From positions 372,001 to 436,000 of the forward strand of contig NZ_JAPPWA010000002.1 of NCBI RefSeq assembly GCF_029815055.1: a stretch of DNA of 64,000 bases. Direction: 5' to 3'. Shown here in pieces: positions 1 to 7,089 of this stretch. Within the stretch, counting starts at the first letter, position 1. The number at the start of each line of letters is the position of its first letter. The notes beneath the pieces were generated by a model. That model was not told where the DNA came from. It saw nothing but the letters and a program-made list of their open reading frames with translations, and made no database searches. The DNA is from Ignatzschineria sp. RMDPL8A. GTDB lineage: Bacteria > Pseudomonadota > Gammaproteobacteria > Cardiobacteriales > Wohlfahrtiimonadaceae. The position numbers were made by a program, and so were the translations under genes.

Positions 1-36
1 CATTTGTTGATTTTTTCACGCGGAAATCGGCGGATA

Positions 37-64
37 TAAAAAAGCCCACGCAAAGGCGCAGGCG
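37..64 (-). terminator. Rho-independent terminator of the DUF2059 gene
   Basis: Read on the minus strand, an 8-bp stem (GCCTGCGC / GCGTGGGC, two G-U pairs) with a 4-nt loop is followed by six T. It lies about 30 bp past the stop codon of the DUF2059 gene. Confidence 0.8.
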
Positions 65-93
65 ATTTAAATTTGGGATTGAGAAACGCTGGC

Positions 94-519
94 TTATTGC
101 GCCATCATTTTTTCAACAACGCGCTCACCGATCGCTTCGCCCCATTTTTCACCCTCTTTCATCGAATCTTTCATGATATCAGGCATTTTATCAACCATTT
201 TTTGGCCCACTTCAGAATCGTAGAATTTTAAGATCTCTTGGATATCTTCTTCGGTGAAGTGTTTTTGATAGATCGGCACTAAAAGCGCTTGAAGATCGGC
301 AGGATGAATCTCATCTTTTACCGCTTGTAAAAACTCAGGAGGCGCGCCTGCTTGGCTTAGGTCATTGATCATCTCCATCATCATATCAACGCCCATAGAT
401 GCGGCTTTTGTTTTCTCAAGAAGGAGGTTAACACTCTCAGCGCTCGCAGGGGCTGCAAACGACACTTGAGAGAAGAGAAGGGTAGCGCCTAAAGTCGCCG
501 CTGCAAATAATTTTTTCAT
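94..519 (-). CDS. DUF2059 domain secreted protein
   Basis: Small exported protein of 141 residues. The N-terminus has a classical Sec signal peptide: MKK, then a hydrophobic stretch ending near SFA at about residue 22. The rest is a helical domain with the DUF2059 pattern, in which a QKHFTEEDIQEILKFYDS segment is followed by VGQKMVDKMP. I placed the start at the second ATG (519) because an AGGA lies 8 nt upstream, whereas the first ATG (528) abuts that AGG and would put extra residues before the signal. DUF2059 proteins are periplasmic or envelope proteins of unknown function. The gene stands alone with its own terminator downstream. Confidence 0.85.
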   Translation of the reverse strand: MKKLFAAATLGATLLFSQVSFAAPASAESVNLLLEKTKAASMGVDMMMEMINDLSQAGAPPEFLQAVKDEIHPADLQALLVPIYQKHFTEEDIQEILKFYDSEVGQKMVDKMPDIMKDSMKEGEKWGEAIGERVVEKMMAQ

Positions 520-653
520 GGATTTCATCCTAATTTAGCTATATATGCTCGAACCGCATTATAAACATGGCATTAAAGAATTGTAAATCACTTTAATTTT
601 AAGATAATTGAAGAAAATCAAAGTGATGGGTAAGTTGGGTGATTTTTGGGCAG

Positions 654-854
654 CTACACAATCTCAATCTTCTCTCTGTCCTCTTCGGTGAGGGTTTCAT
701 ACCAATCCTCGCCGATGATTTCAATAGGGTGTTGTGAGCGATCCGATCCGTTGCCGCAGAGCATTCGTCCGGTAGGGCAATATTTTTCACAGCCCCAGCA
801 GATGCGTTCGGGGTGTTTGGGTTTGAGCGGAAAGCGCATTTTTTTCTTTTTCAT
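654..854 (-). CDS. DUF3079 family protein
   Basis: A 66-residue protein that I recognise as DUF3079. After a lysine-rich start comes PLKPKHPERICWGCEKYCP, then a third cysteine in LCGNGS and the RSQHPIEIIGEDWYE segment that is typical of the family. The cysteines (CWGC, C, C) suggest a small metal-binding fold; this is inference, and no function is established for the family. No clear ribosome binding site precedes the ATG, and a TATACT hexamer lies only 6 nt upstream, so the message could have almost no leader or the start could be the internal ATG at residue 6. Confidence 0.8.
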   Translation of the reverse strand: MKKKKMRFPLKPKHPERICWGCEKYCPTGRMLCGNGSDRSQHPIEIIGEDWYETLTEEDREKIEIV

Positions 855-986
855 AGAAAAAGTATAGCAGAGCGATGGGCAGTTATTTTGATCGATATCG
901 GATTTTATAACGCAGTATGAGGCGAAGCCATATCAATTGGGGGAAATATAATTGCCCTCGCGGGTTACCTTTGCGGTTGATTCCCT

Positions 987-992
987 TATAAT
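987..992 (+). promoter_or_regulatory. Putative -10 box for ispB
   Basis: A perfect TATAAT lies 43 bp upstream of the chosen ispB ATG. No good -35 hexamer is seen at the usual distance, so this is a partial assignment. Its position inside the longer reading frame argues against any start upstream of 1036. Confidence 0.4.
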
Positions 993-1035
993 AGGGGCAT
1001 TGAATTCATTTTTAGACCGAAATTATAGGAAGAAT

Positions 1036-2010
1036 ATGTCAATTGAATCAGTACAAACGTTAATTAAAGACGATTTTACGGCCGTGAACCAAAAGATTTT
1101 GACGGCACTTGAGTCGGATGTGGTGCTTATCAATGAAATTGGTAAATACATTGTCTATTCAGGGGGCAAACGCATTCGTCCTATGATCGCGCTTTTATGT
1201 GCTCGCGCGGCGGGATATGAGGGTGATAAACACATTACGGCAGCGGCTTTAATTGAGTTTATTCATACGGCAACGCTTCTTCATGACGATGTGGTCGATC
1301 ACTCCGATATGCGTCGCGGTAAAGAGACGGCAAACGAGATTTGGGGCAATGAAGCGGCGGTATTAGTGGGTGATTTTATCTATACGCGCTCGTTCCAAAT
1401 GATGGCGTCGCTCCGTTCGATGCCGATTATGGACATTCTTTCCGAAGCGACCAATATTATCGCGGAAGGGGAAGTGATGCAGCTTTTAAACATCGGCGAC
1501 CCAGATACCACTGAAGAAAATTACATGAATGTGATCTATTCAAAAACGGCGAAACTCTTTGAAGCGTCGGGCGGCGTTGCAGGCGTAATTGCACGAGAAG
1601 CGGGCCTTCCCGATCATGTGGACGCGCTCTCAAAATATGGGATGTATTTAGGCACAGCGTTCCAACTGATTGACGATATTTTGGATTACACTACCACAAG
1701 CGATGTGATGGGTAAAAATACCGGGGATGACTTAGCTGAAGGAAAGCCAACGCTCCCATTAATCTACGCGATGCGCGCGGGAACGGAAGCCGATGCAGCG
1801 CTCATTCACGATGCGCTTGTGAATGCCGATATATCAAAGCTTGATGCCATTTTAGAGATTATCAGCCGTACAAAATCGATCGATTACACCCATAATGTCG
1901 CAAAAGAGCAAGCGAAGTTAGCGATCGAAGCCCTCAAAACGCTTCCCGATTCTGAGCATAAAAAAGCGCTCGAAATCTTAGCGAATTATGCCGTAGATCG
2001 TACTTTTTAA
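1036..2010 (+). CDS. ispB: Octaprenyl diphosphate synthase (IspB)
   Basis: All-trans polyprenyl diphosphate synthase that extends farnesyl diphosphate with isopentenyl units to make the ubiquinone/menaquinone side chain. The 324-residue product matches the usual family length. GGKRIRP is at 43-49, the first aspartate-rich motif DDVVD at 84-88 followed by DMRRG, and the second motif DDILD at 213-217. The reading frame is open upstream to a TTG at 952, but the ATG at 1036 has AGGA just upstream and the extra 28 codons overlap the probable promoter. In many gammaproteobacteria ispB lies divergent to rplU-rpmA-obgE; here that cluster is about 60 kb away at the other end of the window. Confidence 0.93.
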   Translation: MSIESVQTLIKDDFTAVNQKILTALESDVVLINEIGKYIVYSGGKRIRPMIALLCARAAGYEGDKHITAAALIEFIHTATLLHDDVVDHSDMRRGKETANEIWGNEAAVLVGDFIYTRSFQMMASLRSMPIMDILSEATNIIAEGEVMQLLNIGDPDTTEENYMNVIYSKTAKLFEASGGVAGVIAREAGLPDHVDALSKYGMYLGTAFQLIDDILDYTTTSDVMGKNTGDDLAEGKPTLPLIYAMRAGTEADAALIHDALVNADISKLDAILEIISRTKSIDYTHNVAKEQAKLAIEALKTLPDSEHKKALEILANYAVDRTF

Positions 2011-2065
2011 TCATTGAAGGGTTTTATCGATTAAATCATCGATTAAAACAGGATAGAGATTGATT

Positions 2066-2106
2066 TAAAAAGGACTCCTCGAGTGATCGGGTGAGTCCTT
2101 TTTTAT
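2066..2106. terminator. Bidirectional terminator after ispB
   Basis: AAGGACTC and GAGTCCTT form an 8-bp stem, with A-tract and T-tract on the two sides. It ends ispB on the plus strand and could end the small minus-strand ORF at 2179-2310. Confidence 0.8.
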
Positions 2107-2178
2107 TGATGGATATGAAAGGGAGCTAGATCAGGGAAATGCTCTAATAGGTAGTTCTCAGTATGTAAAAGTTAATAG

Positions 2179-2310
2179 TTATTTTTTTGAGCTAGATTTG
2201 CTCGGTTTTAATGATCGCTGATTGCCTGGAGTATTTTTATTATCTCGTCGACGTTAGTCTAGTTTTCCTGTTGATTTTGCTTTTGGTTTCGGGCCGGGTT
2301 TAAGTGCCAT
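2179..2310 (-). pseudogene. Short basic ORF interrupted by one in-frame TAA
   Basis: An ATG at 2310 has an AAAGGAA ribosome binding site 8 nt upstream and opens 18 codons (MALKPGPKPKAKSTGKLD) before TAA at 2254-2256. The same frame then continues for 24 codons with the same style of composition (RRRDNKN, then TPGNQRSLKPSKSSSKK) before TAA at 2179-2181. Both halves are rich in K, P, S and G, as expected of one small basic protein of about 42 residues. A promoter lies just upstream (2349-2376) and the bidirectional terminator at 2066-2106 lies downstream. It may be a pseudogene, a truncated 18-residue peptide, or a readthrough gene. I do not recognise a function. Confidence 0.5.
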
Positions 2311-2348
2311 AAGTATTTCCTTTGTAAGAATGATTAATCTATCCTTAT

Positions 2349-2376
2349 ATTATCTGTTATATATTGTATTTTTCAA
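2349..2376 (-). promoter_or_regulatory. Sigma-70 promoter for the small basic ORF
   Basis: On the minus strand TTGAAA (2371-2376) and GATAAT (2349-2354) are separated by 16 bp. The predicted start would give a leader of about 30 nt before the ATG at 2310. Confidence 0.55.
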
Positions 2377-2451
2377 AGGATTAATGTTTTTTTGATCCTT
2401 GTCTGTAAGGAGTTAATCAGGATCAGGGGATAGGTGAGAGATTCTATATTA

Positions 2452-3051
2452 TTACCTCCGCGCCCCTTTCGTTTTTAAAAAATCGATCAGATCATTGCGA
2501 TCGAGCAGTTCGATATTGAGCTGGGCGGCGAGGGATTTGGCGGATTGGGTATAAAAGCTATTGGTGATTACAAGGCCGTGATCGAGCTTGTAAAACCCTT
2601 GGCCAGCATAGGTCTCTTGTACGGCGCTATTTCCCACATTTCGGCTCCAACGTTTGCACTGAATCCCGTAGGATTCCTTCTTTTTATGGGCGATGATATC
2701 GATGCCTTGATCCCCTTGATATTGGGTAATTTTAATGCGCTTAAATCCATTGAGCCGGAGAAAATAGGCGATGTACGCCTCAAATTGATCGCCTTCCATC
2801 TGGTCGATATCTTTTAGGGTGATATAGCGGAAGCGTTTATTACTGCGAACACGCTGAAAAAGCTCATATCCACCACGAATGATGCGGGAGCTTAGAAAAC
2901 CAAACATCGTGATGATCCAGAGGAGGACGAGCAAAAGCGCGGCCTCTAAAATCCAACGGGGATCCTCTGATTTTGGATATAAAAAGAGCGCGAGCGCGAC
3001 AACGAACCCTGCCACCAGAGTTTTTAGCCACTCGGTTACTTCTTTTCTCAC
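2452..3051 (-). CDS. Membrane-anchored Mrr-type restriction endonuclease domain protein
   Basis: A 199-residue protein. Two hydrophobic segments (about 11-26 and 34-56) are followed by a cytoplasmic Mrr_cat domain. The PD-(D/E)XK-type core is visible: Glu91 in GDQFEAY, Asp118 in GDQGIDII and the QCK motif at 131-133 (Q-x-K replaces E-x-K, as in Mrr and many homologues). The start is GTG with AAGGA about 7 nt upstream. Mrr itself cuts modified DNA, but membrane-anchored single-domain versions are widespread and their role is not established. There is no methyltransferase or other defence gene beside it, so a restriction-modification role is not supported by context. Confidence 0.8.
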   Translation of the reverse strand: MRKEVTEWLKTLVAGFVVALALFLYPKSEDPRWILEAALLLVLLWIITMFGFLSSRIIRGGYELFQRVRSNKRFRYITLKDIDQMEGDQFEAYIAYFLRLNGFKRIKITQYQGDQGIDIIAHKKKESYGIQCKRWSRNVGNSAVQETYAGQGFYKLDHGLVITNSFYTQSAKSLAAQLNIELLDRNDLIDFLKTKGARR

Positions 3052-3208
3052 AGATTGTCCTTATTTGATGAAACGCTTGATATTCCCTTATCTTGCGAAG
3101 TTTTCTAGTATAACGGAGAACGGGCGAGGTGTCAGGCTTTAATTGTGTAGATTATTCGCATAGGATCGGGCTTTTGAGAGTATTTTCACCATTTAATTGA
3201 AAAACTAA

Positions 3209-3237
3209 TTGACAGAAAATTGAGCAATCGTTACACT
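3209..3237 (+). promoter_or_regulatory. Sigma-70 promoter of the zinc-ribbon membrane protein
   Basis: A consensus TTGACA (3209-3214) and TACACT (3232-3237) are separated by exactly 17 bp, about 40 bp before the ATG at 3277. Confidence 0.75.
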
Positions 3238-3276
3238 ACAAAAAGTAAACAACAGTTAACATTTTAAGAGGCCACT

Positions 3277-4326
3277 ATGAGTAAGCATCTTCGTTTGTCG
3301 GAAAAATGGTTTAATCGCGGGCTGTGGCTTGTGAGTATTTTATTCGCTTGGTTTTTAATCGGGCTTGGAAGTACGATTATCAATGATCTTCCAAAGGTTG
3401 AAAAACCGCTGATGGTGGAGGACTTCTACGATGAGACCGTAATGCCGGAGCTTCGTGAAAAAGAGATCTTATATGATCAAGAGTTTGGAAAACTTCGCTC
3501 ATCGCGGGAGCGGTTAGAGATCGAAAAAGCGCAAATTTCGGCACGCTATCAGGCGGAAAAAGAGAATCATCTTAATTATTTAGCCACGAAAGGGATTACC
3601 GATACGGCGAAAGAGGATCCGGAGTTATTAGCAAAAGCAAAAGTGCTCGAAACGCTCCGAATTGAGCATGAAAAAGCGGAGCAGGCGCTGCTTGCGATAA
3701 GTGAAGAGACGCGTCAACTAAATGAAAAACGTGAGGCATTGCAAGGGGAGCTCTATGAGGCGCACGAGGCGGGATTTAAGCTCTACCAAAAAGCCCGTGA
3801 TCAGATGGATTTACGCGTATTTATCTACCGATTATTATTAACCTTACCGCTACTTCTGATTGCGGGCTATCTCTTTAAAACTAAGCGCAATTCGAGCTAT
3901 TGGCCGTTTGTGTGGGGATTTATCTTCTTTGCGCTTTTTGCATTTTTTGTGGAGCTCGTCCCGTATCTACCGAGCTACGGCGGTTATGTGCGCTACGGCG
4001 TGGGTGTGATTTTGACCTTTTTCGGTGGTCATTATGTGATTAATGCATTGCGAAATTATTTAAAACGCCAAAAAGAGGCGGAAGCGGCCCCTGAACCTGC
4101 GCGCCGGCAAGAGTTGCAATATGAGATGGTCTTTGCGCGTCTTGAAAAGGGGGTTTGCCCAGGGTGTGAACGCCGGCTCAATCTTGCCTCAAACTTAGGA
4201 GATTATTGCCCTCATTGCGGACTGCATCTCTTTGCCGAATGTGGCGCGTGTGGGGCACGGAAAAGCACCTTTGCACATTTTTGTCATCAGTGCGGCATTG
4301 GAGATCATCAAGAAAAAGTGGGTTAA
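3277..4326 (+). CDS. Membrane protein with coiled coil and C-terminal zinc ribbons
   Basis: A 349-residue protein that I cannot assign to a named function. An N-terminal membrane segment (about 15-33) is followed by a long charged helical region (about 60-180) rich in E, K, A and L that looks like a coiled coil. Three more hydrophobic segments follow (roughly 186-204, 209-228 and 238-257). The C-terminus has two zinc-ribbon-like units: CPGC with CPHC, then CGAC with CHQC, all within the last 60 residues. The arrangement suggests a membrane-tethered scaffold with a cytoplasmic double zinc ribbon. It has its own strong promoter and terminator and so is monocistronic. Confidence 0.7.
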   Translation: MSKHLRLSEKWFNRGLWLVSILFAWFLIGLGSTIINDLPKVEKPLMVEDFYDETVMPELREKEILYDQEFGKLRSSRERLEIEKAQISARYQAEKENHLNYLATKGITDTAKEDPELLAKAKVLETLRIEHEKAEQALLAISEETRQLNEKREALQGELYEAHEAGFKLYQKARDQMDLRVFIYRLLLTLPLLLIAGYLFKTKRNSSYWPFVWGFIFFALFAFFVELVPYLPSYGGYVRYGVGVILTFFGGHYVINALRNYLKRQKEAEAAPEPARRQELQYEMVFARLEKGVCPGCERRLNLASNLGDYCPHCGLHLFAECGACGARKSTFAHFCHQCGIGDHQEKVG

Positions 4327-4379
4327 GATCAGCCCATTGGAGTAAATTTTAGATCTGTCCGAAATGGAAGATAATATAT

Positions 4380-4409
4380 AAGAGGAGAGGGTGACCGATC
4401 CTCTTTTTT
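4380..4409 (+). terminator. Terminator after the zinc-ribbon protein gene
   Basis: AGAGGA (4381-4386) pairs with TCCTCT (4399-4404), followed by a run of T. Confidence 0.7.
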
Positions 4410-4465
4410 GTGGGACAATAAAACATTACTTTTATATTCATCATTAAAATGCGAAGGAGTCGGAG

Positions 4466-5068
4466 ATGGAATCAAAGGGACGTGACGCAGATTATTTTCA
4501 GAAAAATTATGGATTAACACTCCCCCATACGGATGTGGTGGCGGCAAGTGAATTGATTAAGCCGTGTGCAGCCCTTGATTTAGGCTGCGGGATGGGCCGA
4601 AATTCGCTCTTTTTGAACGAGCTGGGATTTACTATGACCTCCGTCGATGCCAATCCGAATGCGATCGAATCGCTCAAAGCGGTGATTGAGACGGAATCGA
4701 TCGAGGGAATTACGCCGTTTCTCTACAATATTAATGATGCAACGCTCGATGGGGAGTATGGTTTTATCTTTTCCACCGTGGTTTTTATGTTTTTGGAAGC
4801 GGAGCGTATCCCCTACATTATTCGCAATATGCAACAATCGACAGCGGCCGGCGGGTATAACCTCATTGTGTCGGCGATGCATACGGACAGATATCCCTGC
4901 CATCAAGGCTTTTCGTTCACTTTTGGTGAGGGCGAGCTGGCGGATTATTATAAAAATTGGGAACTTGTGACCTATAACGAAGATGTGGGTGAGCTCCACC
5001 GTGTGGACGAAAATGGCAATCGCATTCAGCTTCAATTTGCGACGATGCTCGCGAAACGAATCGCCTAA
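4466..5068 (+). CDS. tehB: TehB-family SAM-dependent methyltransferase
   Basis: A 200-residue class I methyltransferase of the TehB family. The SAM-binding motif I reads LDLGCGMGRNS at about 37-47, and motif II is SVDANPNAIE. The C-terminal part has the FSFTFGEGEL and YYKNWELVTYNEDVGELH segments typical of TehB. Members methylate tellurite or other chalcogen oxyanions and give tellurite resistance when overexpressed; the normal substrate is uncertain. No tehA partner (a membrane transporter) is adjacent. The ATG has an AAGGAG about 13 nt upstream and a GGAG directly before it. Confidence 0.85.
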   Translation: MESKGRDADYFQKNYGLTLPHTDVVAASELIKPCAALDLGCGMGRNSLFLNELGFTMTSVDANPNAIESLKAVIETESIEGITPFLYNINDATLDGEYGFIFSTVVFMFLEAERIPYIIRNMQQSTAAGGYNLIVSAMHTDRYPCHQGFSFTFGEGELADYYKNWELVTYNEDVGELHRVDENGNRIQLQFATMLAKRIA

Positions 5069-5140
5069 TGTAAGCGCTTTATGCGGAGCAGTTGCCGTTT
5101 GTGCATTTCTGCTCTATACTCAATTTTAGAAATTAATCGA

Positions 5141-5240
5141 TTTCCACTAGAGGTGCTGTTGAAAACAGCTGAGATTGAAGTGATCAACTTCGGGACTCTT
5201 TGAACCTGAACTAGTTAAGACTAGCGGAGGAAAGTGGGCG
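5141..5240 (+). promoter_or_regulatory. TPP riboswitch (THI element)
   Basis: All conserved parts of the thiamine pyrophosphate aptamer are present in order: the P1 strand CCACT (5144-5148), GAGGTGC, CTGAGAT at 5169-5175, CTTTGAACCTGA, the ACTAGTTAA / ACTAGCG arms, GGAGGAA, and the closing P1 strand AGTGG (5233-5237). It sits about 210 nt upstream of the thiazole operon, so binding of TPP should repress tenI-thiSGF. I did not see a convincing intrinsic terminator between aptamer and gene, so the mode of control (transcription or translation) is open. Confidence 0.95.
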
Positions 5241-5369
5241 AGCTCTTAAATAAATCCTCGCGCGATAGAGAGATAATTATTGCGTTAGCGACATTGATTT
5301 TAGAGCCACAGCACACTTTCTTAGAAGGACGATTGGGTTATTCCAACGGCCATTTAAGGAAGTTTTTTT

Positions 5370-5405
5370 ATGCCAAACGATTGCCACATTGAGGCTTTAC
5401 ACTGA
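5370..5405 (+). other. Eleven-codon leader ORF between TPP aptamer and tenI
   Basis: An ATG preceded by AAGGAAG (7-nt spacing) opens MPNDCHIEALH and stops at 5405. It could be a translated leader peptide that forms part of the expression platform, or the start of a lost first gene of the operon. Nothing else supports it as a gene. Confidence 0.3.
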
Positions 5406-5448
5406 GTTGACCGGATCGTGGTCGAGAAAATCAGATAAAGGAGCCACG

Positions 5449-6090
5449 ATGGAATCGACGGGGTATAAAGAGGCGCGCACCACTTCCCGCAAGCGAGGGA
5501 TGATGAAACAGCTTTTTGCCATTACGCCAGATAATTTACCGATGGACGCGACGCTCGAGATTATGAGTGAGATTGCGCCCATTGTGGATTTTATTCAAGT
5601 AAGGGAAAAAAGTTTGTCGCCCCTTGAGCAAGATCAGCTCATCGAGACGGCGCTGTTAAACGGCATTCCGCCCCAAAAATTGATCATCAATGATCGCATC
5701 GATCTCGCCCTTCTGCATGGGCTTAACCACGTTCATCTAACGGAGCGAAGCATTCCGCTACAGCGCGCACAGATTGGATTTCCTGCGCTCTCCTTTAGCC
5801 GTTCCGTTCATTCGCTTACGCAGATTATGGCGCATCATCTACACGCGTCTTATCTGCAGATCGGCCATATCTTTCCCACAGCGTTAAAAAATTATCCTCC
5901 CTTTGGGCTCGAAAACCTGAAAAAGGCGAGTGCGATTGCGGATAATTTGGTGGCGGTTGGGGGGATCGATCATACGACGCTTCTAAAAGTCCGCCCCTAT
6001 GTGATGGGGGTGGCGGTGATGTCGGCGCTTTTTGAACATGCAAATCCCGCCTCTTATGCCCAAACGTTAATTTCGCTGTTAAATGATTAA
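5449..6090 (+). CDS. tenI: Thiazole tautomerase TenI
   Basis: TIM-barrel protein of 213 residues. The pattern is that of TenI rather than thiamine-phosphate synthase ThiE: FAITP at 23-27, VDFIQVREKS at 46-55, NDRIDLAL at 81-88, SRSVHSL with the conserved His121, GHIFPT and GVAVMSALF. TenI isomerises the thiazole carboxylate phosphate released by ThiG. The order tenI-thiS-thiG-thiF matches the Bacillus-type thi operon. The start at 5449 has a strong AAAGGAG 5 nt upstream. The ATG pair at 5500/5503 would remove 17-18 poorly conserved residues and is an alternative. An open frame runs back to 5389 but lacks a ribosome binding site. Confidence 0.85.
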   Translation: MESTGYKEARTTSRKRGMMKQLFAITPDNLPMDATLEIMSEIAPIVDFIQVREKSLSPLEQDQLIETALLNGIPPQKLIINDRIDLALLHGLNHVHLTERSIPLQRAQIGFPALSFSRSVHSLTQIMAHHLHASYLQIGHIFPTALKNYPPFGLENLKKASAIADNLVAVGGIDHTTLLKVRPYVMGVAVMSALFEHANPASYAQTLISLLND

Positions 6091-6108
6091 CCTAAAAAGG
6101 AGATGACT

Positions 6109-6318
6109 ATGATTACGATTATTGTGAATGATCGAGCGCTTGAGATTGCCAAAGAGACGGCGACGGTCGCTGATCTTGTGGAGGTGCTCGACCTTGCTTC
6201 GCGCCGTTTTTTTATCATTGAAAAAAATGGTGACGTAATTACCAAAGCGCATTACGCCACTGAATCTGTCAATCATAACGACTCATTTGAGATCGTGCAT
6301 TTTGTCGGTGGAGGTTAA
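6109..6318 (+). CDS. thiS: Sulfur carrier protein ThiS
   Basis: Ubiquitin-fold sulfur carrier of 69 residues ending in the required GGG (C-terminal Gly-Gly), which ThiF adenylates and which is then thiocarboxylated to deliver sulfur to ThiG. An in-frame ATG at 6103 abuts AAGGAG, so the ATG at 6109 with about 6-nt spacing is the better start. Only 3 nt separate its stop codon from thiG, and the thiG ribosome binding site lies in the coding sequence for the C-terminal glycines. Confidence 0.92.
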   Translation: MITIIVNDRALEIAKETATVADLVEVLDLASRRFFIIEKNGDVITKAHYATESVNHNDSFEIVHFVGGG

Positions 6319-6321
6319 CAC

Positions 6322-7089
6322 ATGACACTTAAAATTGGTTCGTTCGAGTTCAATTCCCGCATTTTTTTAGGCACGGGAAAATACCGTTCGTTTGAAGAGC
6401 AAAAGGGCGCCGTTGAGGCAAGTGATACGGAAGTGCTCACCTTTGCGGTGCGCCGGATGGATATTTTTGATCAAAGCCAGCCCAATCTTCTTGAGCAACT
6501 CGATCTGACAAAATATAAATTACTTCCCAATACCGCAGGGGCAAAAACCGCTGAAGAGGCCGTTCGCATTGCTAAATTAGCCCAAGGTTCGGGCCTTTGC
6601 GACATGATTAAGGTGGAGATTATCGGGTGCGATAAAACGCTTCTGCCCGATCCCATTGAAACCCTTCGCGCAACGGAGATGCTCCTTGCTGAAGGAATGA
6701 CGGTGCTCACCTATACTTCCGATGATGTGGTGCTCGCGCGCCGTCTGCAAGAGATGGGTTGTCACGCGATTATGCCGGGCGCATCGCCGATTGGGAGCGG
6801 ATTAGGGATTTTAAATCCGGTCAATTTATCGCACATTATCGACCAAGCGACGGTGCCGGTGATTGTCGATGCCGGTTTAGGCAGCCCGAAAGATGTGGCC
6901 TATGCGATGGAGCTTGGCGCGGACGGCGTTTTGTTAAATAGTGCGGTCGCCTATAGTGAAGACCCGATCAAAATGAGCCGTGCGATGAGTTTAGCAACAC
7001 AAGCCGGACGTTTAGCCTTTGAAGCAAAACGCATGGAGATGAGCAAACTTGGGCGCGCAAGTAGCCCGGTGGAAGGCATGATCCGATGA
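6322..7089 (+). CDS. thiG: Thiazole synthase ThiG
   Basis: A 255-residue TIM-barrel enzyme that condenses 1-deoxyxylulose 5-phosphate, dehydroglycine and the ThiS thiocarboxylate into the thiamine thiazole. Hallmarks are FLGTGKY at 15-21, RRMDI at 44-48, LLPNTAGA at 67-74, the Schiff-base lysine in MIKVEIIG (Lys97), [17 protein letters not shown] and the C-terminal ASSPVEG. The length and motifs are complete. Its last four bases overlap the thiF start (ATGA), which implies translational coupling. Confidence 0.96.
   Translation: MTLKIGSFEFNSRIFLGTGKYRSFEEQKGAVEASDTEVLTFAVRRMDIFDQSQPNLLEQLDLTKYKLLPNTAGAKTAEEAVRIAKLAQGSGLCDMIKVEIIGCDKTLLPDPIETLRATEMLLAEGMTVLTYTSDDVVLARRLQEMGCHAIMPGASPIGSGLGILNPVNLSHIIDQATVPVIVDAGLGSPKDVAYAMELGADGVLLNSAVAYSEDPIKMSRAMSLATQAGRLAFEAKRMEMSKLGRASSPVEGMIR

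Noticed and set aside
2380-2435. Inverted repeat TGATCCT / AGGATCA near 2393-2433 as a terminator of the Mrr gene
   Set aside because: The T tract is on the wrong side for both strands, so it cannot be an intrinsic terminator; I left it as incidental.
5389-5448. Start of tenI at 5389 (TTG)
   Set aside because: No ribosome binding site, and the added residues do not resemble TenI; ATG 5449 has a strong AAAGGAG.
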